A DNA stretch of 64,000 nucleotides from assembly GCA_025024175.1 (NCBI GenBank), contig QCXZ01000064.1:26284286-26348285 (forward strand), in the 5' to 3' direction. Positions 1 through 9,774 of the stretch are shown here, piece after piece. The notes under the pieces were generated by a model. It did no database searches. It worked only from the letters and a program-made list of their open reading frames with translations, and was not told the DNA's origin. This DNA comes from Rhyzopertha dominica. Taxonomy: Eukaryota; Arthropoda; Insecta; Coleoptera; Bostrichidae. The translations under genes and the position numbers were made by a program. How positions within the stretch are numbered: the first letter of the stretch is position 1; the number at the start of each line of letters is the position of its first letter.

Positions 1-1654
1 ATAAAAATGTGTCTTTAGAAAGCTCTTTTAAATGTACATACTGTCATCGGTCATCTAATAGTTATCATAAACGGATCTGTTGCATTTATACTGTATTTTT
101 AAAGCATACTGAACAAGTTGTAAGTATAGCTAAAACAAAGGATTTTGGTTACATATTGCAAGTACGTGGAGCGGTCAAAAAATTCGAGAATAACATGCTG
201 CTCAGGATTTAGCTTAGCTTGGACGTTTTTTGTCGCGTTAGGTTTGTACCATATTCCATACTCCTCGTTCCTGTCCTGATGGTGCCTCTTACAAGCGGAC
301 GAAACGTCGACCTTATTCTAAAATCAGACGCGGTCTAACTCAAGTTCAATCTAACTCTGGCCGTGAAAACTTACGTTCTTACAGGACAGTAGTGGAAAAA
401 CCAGGATGAAACTACATAAAAATAATAACAACTGCACAACATTGTAAAACATCAAGAATAAGCTAATCACATTTTTGACTTCTATAACACCAAAATTATT
501 GCTACAGAGGAATATAAACGTAGAAGACTATTTCTTGAAATGATACATGGGTGTACAAAAAACATAAGCGCATGTGTAAATGACAGGACATGCATACAAT
601 GACTAAGTAAATTTACAACACTATGATTTAAACAAACACTCACACCTTAGCATTTACCATTTCCGTTATTCTCATAACAATAGCTATGGTACAAACTCAA
701 CAATTTTACAAAATTGTAAATGTCTTATTATTATTATCTTATGTCAATTATAAGATAAAGACGAAAAAATTATATTTAAAAGACGTTAAATCAGAAGCCG
801 AAACGTCATATAAATAAAAAGTTTGTTCAAATATAGTCACTACAGATAATCAAAAACGTTCCACAAGATAAGCCTATCTGAACAGTATTTGTAGTTAATT
901 ATTATGTGCCTTGTTTTAGTTTGTTAAATATGTCTAAATACTTAATAGTACTCCGTTACAGAAATAAAATTCAATCAATTCATTAAAAGTTTTTGAAATG
1001 CATTGTTTTGCAAAATTAAGACTAAAATATTTAATTTTTACTTGGGTAATTAGATTAAAATCAGAATAAAACAGAAAAATAACTATAACACTTTCATTTT
1101 TTTAAATAGTCTTCGTTAGTACGCTAAAAAAAATTGCCAATTTTTTTAGCCCATAGCTAACTATTGGTTGTATTAAAAAAAAGTAAGTTTATCTCACATA
1201 TGGAATACACAGCATGCAAAATTGAATGACATTGTCTTGAGTTTGTACAACTTTTTTATTTACAACGAAAAATTCAAAACAGTGACGTCGCAGGAATAAG
1301 AGTTTTTTATTTTTATAGAAAATATAGCGGTTTATTACGCCCTCTAAATCATGGTTGTTTGATTGTTTTAAAACCAAATTATAAAAAAAAATAAGCACAT
1401 TCCTAGTAACTGTTGGGGATAAACCTTTTCTGTAGTGTCGGTCGTAGGAAATAAGCCTTCTTAAATAACTCGTGACCTCCAGCCATCCAAAGAAAGTAAA
1501 ACCTTAGAACCCGTATTAGTACAATTTGAACCAATCAGTCTGCGAGGATAAGTTTCATTTTTGTTCCATTCGTATTAAAATGAGAGGCCATTCCTAAAAT
1601 GACGCAACCCCGAGACCAATATATCGAAACAGGCAATAACAAAGTTTTTTACTG
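1..1654. other. Talin-upstream DNA, no gene recognised
   Basis: AT-rich DNA without a convincing coding exon on either strand. The first ~400 bases contain the phrase gcggacgaaacgtcgacc, which resembles the tails of Penelope-like elements, but no GIY-YIG or reverse transcriptase remnant accompanies it. The part from about 930 is one copy of a dispersed repeat, listed separately. Confidence 0.5.
930..1320. repeat. Dispersed repeat, copy A
   Basis: Similar to 16960-17220. Shared landmarks in the same order are aaatacttaatagtact, cgttacagaaataaaatt, aaaatcagaataaaacag, and a looser later match around cagtgacgtcgcaggaata. The second copy directly follows a decayed DDE transposase fragment at 16.8 kb, so the repeat may be the terminal non-coding part of that transposon family. 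No coding remnant is seen beside this copy. Confidence 0.5.
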
Positions 1655-1935
1655 CCAAACATGCCGCCGTCATTCGCCGCCACCGCGGCCAATTACCGTC
1701 GAGCTTCTTCAGGGTGGCGGTGGCAGCTTCCTCGAAAGGGTTCGAAGCACTGGGGGGCGGGGGCTGACAAGATAGACAGCAGGATAGATACCAGGCGAAT
1801 AAGATAGAAGGGATGCTGGGACACCAGCAGTTAGGAAGCCGCCAGTCGGGCGCCGAACACCCCACACCACACGCGCCGCCACCGCCGCCCCTTGCTTGTT
1901 TTGATTGTCTTGGAGCGGGGTGGAGAAAAGTTTGC
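1655..1935. promoter_or_regulatory. CpG-rich islet
   Basis: About 280 bases with GC well above the surrounding ~30 percent and dense CpG (for example gccgccaccgcggcc near 1674-1690 and the cgccgccaccgccgcc run near 1875-1890). Such patches in AT-rich insect genomes usually mark a promoter or constrained coding sequence. It lies 17 kb upstream of the talin start codon. A possible minus-strand coding exon sits at its left side. Confidence 0.35.
1697..1763 (-). CDS. Possible internal coding exon of an unidentified minus-strand gene
   Basis: On the minus strand a pyrimidine-rich run ending cttgtcag is followed by 67 bases that stay open. They end at a donor-like GACG|GTAATT. In the open frame they read PPPPSASNPFEEAATATLKK followed by LD and a split codon, with strongly GC-ending codons (GCC, ACC, CTG, AAG, CTC, GAC). 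The peptide contains an NPF tripeptide, typical of EH-domain ligands. I do not recognise the protein and cannot find partner exons in the window. It could be chance inside a CpG islet. Confidence 0.3.
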
Positions 1936-2100
1936 ATGGTAAATTGGACGCGGCGTGTTCTTCGGCTGGTTTCGTGTATTAAGATGAGGCACACGCGACA
2001 TAAGAAGAGTCCATTTGCTAAATAAATCTTCAAAATTTAATACGTATTCGGTTGCACTAAAAATGTCTGAATTCCTTGGGACTACATGCTGTTTTTACTA

Positions 2101-2137
2101 AACTGGGGAGTATAACTATAGCCCCATTTTGAATTTT
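2101..2137 (+). repeat. Left terminal inverted repeat of the Tc3-like element
   Basis: Begins aactggggagtataacta and continues through tagccccattttgaatt. It is the imperfect inverse of 5841-5877, with TA immediately outside. Confidence 0.8.
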
Positions 2138-2276
2138 AAAAATGCAAGCGTAAATTAGTGTAACTAACAAGAAGGATAAAAGAAACGAAAATAATAAGTA
2201 GTAAGCTATTCAGAGTCATTTATTAACGGTTCCCGTATTTTAATAAAATATTTTTTTTAATTGGACTGGTGCACAA

Positions 2277-4515
2277 CTATTGGCGATTCAAGCTAAGTGA
2301 TACGCAGTCTAGCGGCAGAATAGTGAACTACTCAAAAACAGTCGCTGTTGCTTGGCGGTTTCCGCTTTCGTGTACGCATCGCGATAAATATATTTGGGCA
2401 ACAGCCGAGTTTTATTATAAAAATAAGTAAATATAAAAAGAATGCTAGAAAACAATAAGGAATTTTGTTGGTCTATAGCTACTATTCTGAAGCTAACTGA
2501 TAGGCACGTTAGTTTGTATAGGTATTACTTCCCTATTAAAGGAAGCGTAATGGATTTAATGATCAACAAAGCAGCTATTCATAGCATCTTGATTTACAGG
2601 TATACACCGGCACCGTCTGAATTACAAATGGGAGAAGGTATCCTGTTCCCACTGAAGAATTACATAGACGTTAAAGCAGCAAGATACTGAAGCCCTATTA
2701 TTTTTGTACCAACCTTATTATAGAAAAGATATTGATAATGAAGTAGAGACTACTGTTACAAGAACTTTTTCTCGCTCATTTTCTTCTAACATTAAATTAA
2801 ATTCTCTGAAAGATGTACACAGCTGTTGGAAATCATAAAACAAATAACATCTTATAGCCCTTCCCTACGTTTATAGAAAATATCAAATTAAATATTACGT
2901 GTAATTTATATAGTTTTTTAAAATAAAGCCCAATAGTACTTCCACATCCAACGGATGGGAAGTATTGTATCGCGAAAAAAATTTTCAAAAATTTTTATTT
3001 GCTCATTTGCTTTAAAATGGTCGAAAGTGCAAAAAACAAAATTTGAGTAAAAAATAATTTCTTGTCTGTGTGTCCGTTAGTCTGTGGTATTGTTTGTAGA
3101 CACTATAACTTTCGAAAGACTTAATATATGAACTTGAAATTTGGCAAACGTATAAATCTCAACTACCCAAAGCGACCTATTGTTTATGGGGTAAGTAGGG
3201 TATCAGGAAGGGGGCGAAATTGGGNGGTAACTACCCTNTTTGCAAATTTTTATTTTTTTTCGTTTTAGTATGTGATTAGTAGTATAACTGCGAGTATTAT
3301 TCGTTCTTATAAATTTTCGGTGCAGCAAACTGTTTAGAAGATATTAGCAAAAAAGCTTCACTTAAAGAAAACGGTTTTTCCTCAATATCTCCGAATATAT
3401 TTAATATATTCAAAAAATGAAAATACAATCAGATAGGAAATAAAATTTCTCACAAAAAGTGTCTTAGAAAATTTATTCAAAATTTTGACATTCTCGAAAT
3501 ATTGCCAAAAAACCTATTTTGGACCCTGCTCGTACGATTTTTTTTTAAATTTTGGTATTATATAGAAAATCATTTCTGATCAGAAAGCACTCTTGTAATT
3601 TTTTTGTTAAGTTAATAATTTTTGAGTTATTTGGAAAAAAAACCATTTTAAAATTTATATATTTTTGCTAACATCACGAGGACTGTTTGTATTAGAAAAA
3701 ATGGTAGAGAGAAAAAATGCTCAAAACCTGGTTACTAATCGTATAATATAAGAAATAAAAACGTAAATGTCATTTTGACAATTGGATGTGGAAGTATTGA
3801 TTCAATTTGCAGCGGTTTTTTATATCTTATTGTCAATGTTGTTGGGAAAAAGATCCCCATAGTCATGTAAAATAATAACTCATTCACATGTCGTCTATGC
3901 TAAGTAAGAAAAGGTTCCATGGTGTTACCAAAAAAGGCACATTCCATAAAGGTTTTTTTTAACAAAGCGATATCATCTCATACCAAGATGCTTTTATGAA
4001 TGACAAGGGATTCTTGATCGCCTATTTGTTTATGATGCTCCACATACAACCGTTTTTATACAGCTGTTTTGTTTAGAAAATACATTATTGAAATGTAATA
4101 TTGCTACGGTAAGAGTGCATGTGCATTTCATGCACCTTATGCATACATACTGAATTTTCAATTTACGCTACAGTTCATCTCTCCTGTTCATCAAAGCAGA
4201 TGTATGCAGATACAGAGTAAAAACTGAAAATAGCAGTACCAGTTTAAAAAAAATATAGTAGGTTATTGTGTGTTATGGTATACAAGCATGTATTTTACTA
4301 GCTTGCTAAAGTTTTCTAACCTCGCACAATAAGATGACCCGCATTAAGAACATTTTCAGGTTTCTGCATACCTACACCTGCAGGCAATAGTGCTTTCAAA
4401 AAGGTAAAAATCGTATTTTGTATGCCACACAGCGCGAACGAATCAAGTGGACTGCTTTCTGCGCGACCAGCTGATGGGTGGAGCGTGCGGAAATATTAAT
4501 TTGAATCGCCAATAG
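2277..4515. mobile_element. Non-autonomous element nested in the Tc3-like transposon
   Basis: The sequence actattggcgattcaa at 2276-2291 is repeated as a perfect inverse, ttgaatcgccaatagt, at 4501-4516. If the outermost TA is the target duplication, the element has 12-bp ends TTGGCGATTCAA and is about 2.2 kb. No recognisable transposase lies between. It interrupts the Tc3-like element between its left end and its transposase gene, and itself contains the 880-bp repeat at 2938-3819. Confidence 0.6.
2938..3819. mobile_element. 880-bp dispersed element, copy 1
   Basis: Nearly the same sequence is present at 38611-39489. It starts acttccacatccaacggatg, whose first 26 bases fold on themselves, and near the right end has the inverse ttggatgtggaagt followed by a shared attgattcaatttgcag. 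AT-rich, no coding potential. Two close copies in unrelated flanks mean a dispersed, probably mobile, family. It is a MITE-like or other non-autonomous element of unknown class. Confidence 0.7.
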
Positions 4516-4568
4516 TCCCATCTAAATTTCACAAATAATTGAACAAATTTTAACAAAACATTAGTAAA

Positions 4569-5605
4569 TTAATAATGGGTTTGGCCTCCATACTTCCTAG
4601 TTAGCTCAAAAATTCTACAATTCATGCTTCCAGCCAAATTATTTAACATTCTTGGTTCCAAATTGGCCCAAACTTTTTCTAATGAATTTTTTACTTCATT
4701 TGTGGTGGCATACTGTCGGTTATCCGCATATACTCGCTGAACTAAAATACCCCAAAAGTTTTCAATGGGGTTCATGTCAGGTGAACAAGCGGGGCACTCT
4801 TACAATTCGACATTTTGGTTGGCAAACCAAGCCATCGACTCTCTACTGACATGAATCCTTGCATTATCTTGTTGAAAAATGAAATCTCGTTCGTAATTGT
4901 TATTTAAAAAAAGCATTAAATTTGTCTCGAGAACTTCAATGTACTCTCGACTGTTCATTCCTGATGATGGGCAAGCCAATGTTAAAACGTCTGCTTTTGT
5001 AAAGGCACCCCATACCATTAACGTACCATCTCCAACGTCTCGTTTTGAAAGATACTCAGGTTCTCTCCTCAAACCTAGCCAATAACAATGGAAACCATCT
5101 GGACCATCAAGATTAAATTTTTTTCATCAAAAAAGATAACTCGAATTTTTTTAATAACATGGTTTAATTGTAAAGTTTTGGTTTACATGATTACAGTTTC
5201 GATTCATATTCTCACGAGCAAATTCCAAATGGGCTGTTTTATGTTGAGGAAGAAGTCTCGGACATTTTCTTAGTTTTCGGCGTACAATATGTTCACTGTT
5301 CTTCAGAACCCTCCCTATGTTCCATTTTGAAACATCAAGCCCGGACTCTTGGGCAATTCTTTTTCGACTTTTTAAAGTGTTACTCGCTGTAGCGATAATT
5401 CTTCTTGCAGCTCTGGGCGCAATTATTTTCTTAGGGCCACCTTTCTTGTTTGTGCCATATACTGTTCAGGGTTTCGCAAATAATTGGCGACAACTTTGCG
5501 AGACCCGTTAATTCTTTGAGCATTTTTTCTGCGACTAAAGACTTCATCCCAAAAAACCAAGGTAAAATCTTTTTCCATGTCACTCAGATATCTTCCACGA
5601 TGCAT
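4569..5605 (-). pseudogene. Tc3-like transposase, broken
   Basis: Read on the minus strand. The N-terminal part at 5605-5423 reads MHRGRYLSDMEK then RRKNAQRINGSRKVV and YLRNPEQY, a Tc3-type helix-turn-helix. The middle has FFDEKNFNLDGPDG in another frame. 5072-4800 has the DGTLMVWGAF block and the DDE aspartate block FIFQQDNARIHVS. 4775-4569 has MNPIENFWGILVQRVYADNR and ends GGQTHY. The pieces lie in more than one frame with stops between, so no functional protein is made. Confidence 0.85.
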
Positions 5606-5840
5606 TTTAACACAACAATTACAACACAGTGACAGTTAATAAATAATAACAAAATATAAACATGCTTTTGATGTTCGATCACAGCCACCTAAGTTTTTTT
5701 AATGGCGTTAGTTATGCACCACGCAAAATTTAGAAATTATTGATAAATTACTTTAAATAGTCCAGTTCCGATTATTTTTATTTCTGTTATCCTTCTTTAA
5801 GTTATATTAAATTGCGTTTGCATTTGGCTAAGAAAAACTG

Positions 5841-5877
5841 ATAATTCAAGGTGGGGCTATAGCTATGCTCCCCAGTG
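5841..5877 (-). repeat. Right terminal inverted repeat of the Tc3-like element
   Basis: Ends gctccccagtg, followed by TA at 5878-5879. It is the inverse of the left end at 2101-2137 with a few mismatches. Confidence 0.8.
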
Positions 5878-5982
5878 TATAAACGCAAATAAGTGATAGC
5901 ACCTTCGCCGGGAAAATAAGGATCACTGAGCCGTTTTGAGCTGGCTTAAAATCTAAGAATTTCAGTAGTTTAGTTAGTAGTA

Positions 5983-6062
5983 CAGTGGTTAGGAAACCGC
6001 GGCTGGCGAATCACGTGCGGCTATTTGACACCTTGAGTGTGGCTCTTCCACAAAATACCACC
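5983..6062. mobile_element. hAT-like transposon terminus (fragment)
   Basis: The stretch starts cagtggttaggaaaccgcgg and continues with gcgaatcacgtgcggc and gtgtggctcttcca, the wording of one common animal hAT terminal repeat. The opposite end was not found, so this is at most a solo end or a decayed copy. Confidence 0.4.
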
Positions 6063-7556
6063 AAAAAGATAAAATATATAGAATGATTTTTTGCTCAAAA
6101 TTTTGAAAGAAATGCCTTATTTACTTTGCAACACAGCTAACAGCATTTCAGAAACAGCAAAGCGACGCACAGTGGGAAAAATACCGATGTAGACGATCAT
6201 AACCCTTTGTACCTAATGCGCCGAATCGACTCATGTAATAGTACTTAAATTTATTCTAAGATACACAAATTACTGAATACCGTCTATGTTTTTTTTACTT
6301 GGTGTTAACTGTTAAGTCCCGACATGCAAATTGCACTGCGTGATCCTTAACTCGTATTGCGCTTTCGTTAATTATGTTGAGATTGTCGTACTTACTAGTT
6401 GTTGTTCATTACATATAAATAGATTTTACGTGAATTCAATATATCCACATCAGGCAAAGGTAATGCTATATATTTTTAATAAACACGGTTGAAAGTTACA
6501 TTCAGTGTTTCTGGTATTCTGTTTTGTTTCTTCGTATTAAAGTTATTCAACTTTAACAAGGCCTATACTTTTTCGCAATAACTTTATTTCTTACTTACTT
6601 ATTCATGTAAGTGTAAGAGTACATAGAAGCGATTGTCATGTGTCATGATTTTCCTTAGTTTAACTAATTTTAAATATAAATATCCCCAAGTTCGACGGTT
6701 GTTTAATTTAAAAAAAATCATTCAAACTATACATGATACGTCTACATCGAGTAAAACAATTGAAGGAGTGAAGACTACTNCTAGGAAGATTGTAAACAGT
6801 AATGATGATGACGACGTAGACAAGAATGGGTGGTATGATGACTCATTTTTATTTGTTATTTCATGTGTTCTCTGAGACTTGTTAGCGGTCCAAATATAAT
6901 ACTTTTGCAAAATCAGTGCAATTCGTCAACTTCATTTTATCGATCAAACAAACTAATATTGAAAAAGAAAATCAAAGAACTTGCTCGAGAAGTAGTTGAA
7001 GAAATATATCTGCTCAGACCTACGGAAATTTTTATAGGCAGTTATAATTTTCACGTGACTCGCTTTCTACACCAGATATGAGAATCGGAAGCATTCTTAA
7101 AGAAACTACATCATCTAAATGCTTTATCTGTAAAGCCAGTCCAAAAGCAATGAACTGTCCACAAAATCAGAAGTTATTGATTTTTTTAAATAAAAATAAT
7201 GAACCAAAATTGCAAATGATACAATTAGTGAGTGTAATAATAATAAGTAAGTACTAGTGCACTTTCTAAATGGTAATGCACCGTACAATGTTTAATACAT
7301 AACTAGAAATATATAAAACTTTAAAATATTATATGAATTCCTCTAGAATTTTTTTGTTGTAAGACTGTTTTTCTTCTCTTTAACATAATTAAATCTAATA
7401 CCTTATATTTAAAATATTGTTTACAAGTATAGTTTTAAACGCATACACTGTCATTCTTTACCACTGTGTGACGTTGGCTTTTGTTAAAAAAAACCTCTTA
7501 ATGCTGCTGTAACTGTAGCACAATTAAATCTTTTTTCAATGTTAAAATTTAACATT
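6063..7556. other. Intergenic, nothing recognised
   Basis: AT-rich DNA with only short accidental open frames. The best, around 6633-6875, has no family resemblance that I can name. Confidence 0.5.
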
Positions 7557-7804
7557 TAAAAAACAAACAATTGTAAACTTCGAAATTTGTAGGTCTGTGC
7601 TGTTATAGAAATAATCGAAAAAACGAATTAGTTCACAGCACAAGACCTAGAGAAGGAAGATACATATATTGATTTTTACTTTAAAAAACCAACAATTGTA
7701 AACTTCGAAATTTGTAGGTCTGTGTGCTTATATAGAAATAATCGAAAAAACGAATTAGTTCACAGCACAAGACCTAGAGAAGGAAGATACTATGTTGATT
7801 TTTA
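7557..7804. repeat. Tandem duplication of a ~125-bp hairpin-forming unit
   Basis: Two near-identical direct copies with a 125-base offset (ttgtaaacttcg at 7571 and again at 7696). Within each unit aggtctgtg faces cacaagacct across about 45 bases, so each unit can fold back. Differences between copies are a few bases. Confidence 0.85.
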
Positions 7805-8869
7805 CTCATAAACAGCTGAAAAAGACCAGCGTTTGATGTTCTTTCGTTATTTAGGTCTACATATTATCAAGAGCAAATTAAAGGGTCATCTGATTGATGA
7901 CGACAACCTGGAGGAGGACAGCAATATTCGTATTAGTATGATGATTTAATATTATTGATACCTTACAAATAAATTTCATCAATAAATAATGTCGGCATTA
8001 AGTATGATAAACCTATAGTTTAAGCCTTAAAATTTTAAGTCAAGTTTGTAACTTAATTTTATGGAGCATTGTGAAGTGAAACGAGATGTAGTGTCTAGGA
8101 TTTAGAGAATATGTTAAGAAGATTTAACATACAGAGAGGATAAAGGAAATGAGATAAAGGAAACAAGTATACAAGACGAGTGATTGGGAAGGTTGAAAGG
8201 GATCAAGCTCGGCGAACCTACCTTACTCAGAATAATAGAGTTTTTAGCAAAGACAAGCTTAGAAGTACCCAAATTAGTTAATAACAAATGAATTTTCTTA
8301 CCACTGGCTTAGTAGAATAAAATATTAACATTACAATTAAACTCAAAGAAAGTGGGAGCAAAATAAATAAATATTTACCTAACATCCAAAGTTAATCTCA
8401 AGCTAAAGTTGGAGATGCACTGGTAGTTCAACAGACAGTGCGTTTAACTTAATGGAACGATACACGAGGTTTTAAACATAACTAACGAAAGTAGAGGAGA
8501 CGCATATTATATCTACCATCATACAATAATACGCTGATTAATAAATTATTTGGCGTATTAACTATTGATGATGCTATTTTAGTAAGAGTCGTATTTAAGG
8601 AGATTGGTTTGATTCTCTCAAAATCGTATGGTTCTTATGTAATATGTATCTTTGAGGTTAGTAGAAAAACATGCGTTTTTGTGTTATTTGAGCCCTTATT
8701 TATCTAACGAATCCAACCATCATCTAATTTGGGATAAAAACCGATTAAAATGAGCACAGTTGGAAAATGGTAATTCAAGATGTGCATAAATATGAAGTTC
8801 ACAAATACAACAAAATACGTGATCGAGTGAGTTTAGACGTTTAAAATTACCAGAAAAAGAAACATTTTA

Positions 8870-9774
8870 CACATCTAAATGNACAAATTGCAGTCCACTT
8901 ACAACTTTACAGTGCCCAAGTCGCACATTGACACTGGACACNGNGTTCAACAACTTCTGGAGGTAGTAATCGCATTACAGCTCGAATAAGAACTTCTAGT
9001 TTTTCCAGATTTTGTGGACGGTCTGCGTATAATCTACTGTTTAAATGGCTCTAGAAAAAATTCTAAAGGAGTCAAATCTTGCGATCGAGGTGGGTATTCT
9101 ACAACTGCCCTGCAACCACCCAGCCATTGACAAAAACGTTATCAAGGAAGCGAGGTATACGTACCGCTGCACCATCTTGCTAGAACCAAAAGTCTTCTCT
9201 TGGAATATCATTGTTCTGCTCATCCGAGAATGTCTTAGCTAGTGCCAGGTACTAAATTGTATCTAAGAAATTCTAAATACCTATCTGTGTTAATGTAATT
9301 TTCAAAACAGTAAATATCGATAACGCGTAGCTTCAGAGGACGTTGCGTTTAAATAAAAAGTTGCTTCGCCGGAAAACAATATATTGAAAAGAAAGTTAGG
9401 GTCTCCATCGCATCTTCTTATCAGCACCTCGCAAATATGTAAGCGACGGTCAGGATCGTCATCCTGAAGGATGAAATTTTTCCTTTTGATAAAATTTATC
9501 CACTTTTGNNTGGTTTACGTCGCTATTTNTTACCATCTGACGCAGGAATAGATACGGATTTTCTTCAGCTTCTAATAGAATGTTTAATTTTGTGTCGACC
9601 AGATTTTCGGAAATCCTTTACAGTACCCGCCGTTTCGTGAAGTGCAACAAGTCTACTGGCACTAGATTGTGCAGTAGAAAGTCTGTTTTTGGTGTTCCAT
9701 ATTAAACAATTAACAAACTTCCTGACGATCCATCATAAAAATTTGGATTCGTTCAGTTTGCGTTATGCGCACCA
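8870..9774 (-). pseudogene. Decayed insect DDE transposase (mariner/Tc superfamily)
   Basis: From a start at 9774 the minus strand reads MVRITQTERIQIFMMDRQEV. It then shows LVDTKLNILLEAEENPY, DDDPDRRLHICEVLIRRCDG, a NPNFLFNILFSGEATFYLN-like block (FSDE family motif with D changed to G), WFQQDGAAVRIPRFLDNVF, and YPPRSQDLTPLEFF. It ends RLGHCKVVSGLQFVHL. These are the ordered blocks of a transposase family common in insects. Several frameshifts and stops break it. No inverted terminal repeats were found. Confidence 0.75.

Larger units (their letters stand above)
2101..5877 (-). mobile_element. Tc3-like Tc1/mariner transposon with nested insertions
   Basis: Terminal inverted repeats start aactggggagtataacta at the left and, read inward from the right end, cactggggagcatagcta. 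They stay similar for about 37 bases and are flanked by TA on both sides (2099-2100 and 5878-5879). A broken transposase lies on the minus strand. Removing the inner segment bounded by 16-bp inverted repeats at 2276 and 4516 leaves about 1.54 kb, the usual size of a Tc1/Tc3 element, so the element was itself hit by later insertions. Confidence 0.85.

Noticed and set aside
1..420. Penelope-like tail at the left edge
   Set aside because: Only the phrase gaaacgtcgacc and general look support it; no coding remnant beside it.
1575..2033. A single 152-codon minus-strand protein across the CpG islet
   Set aside because: Most of it is low-complexity GC-rich or AT-driven sequence. Only the 67-base piece with splice-like borders is kept as a weak exon candidate.
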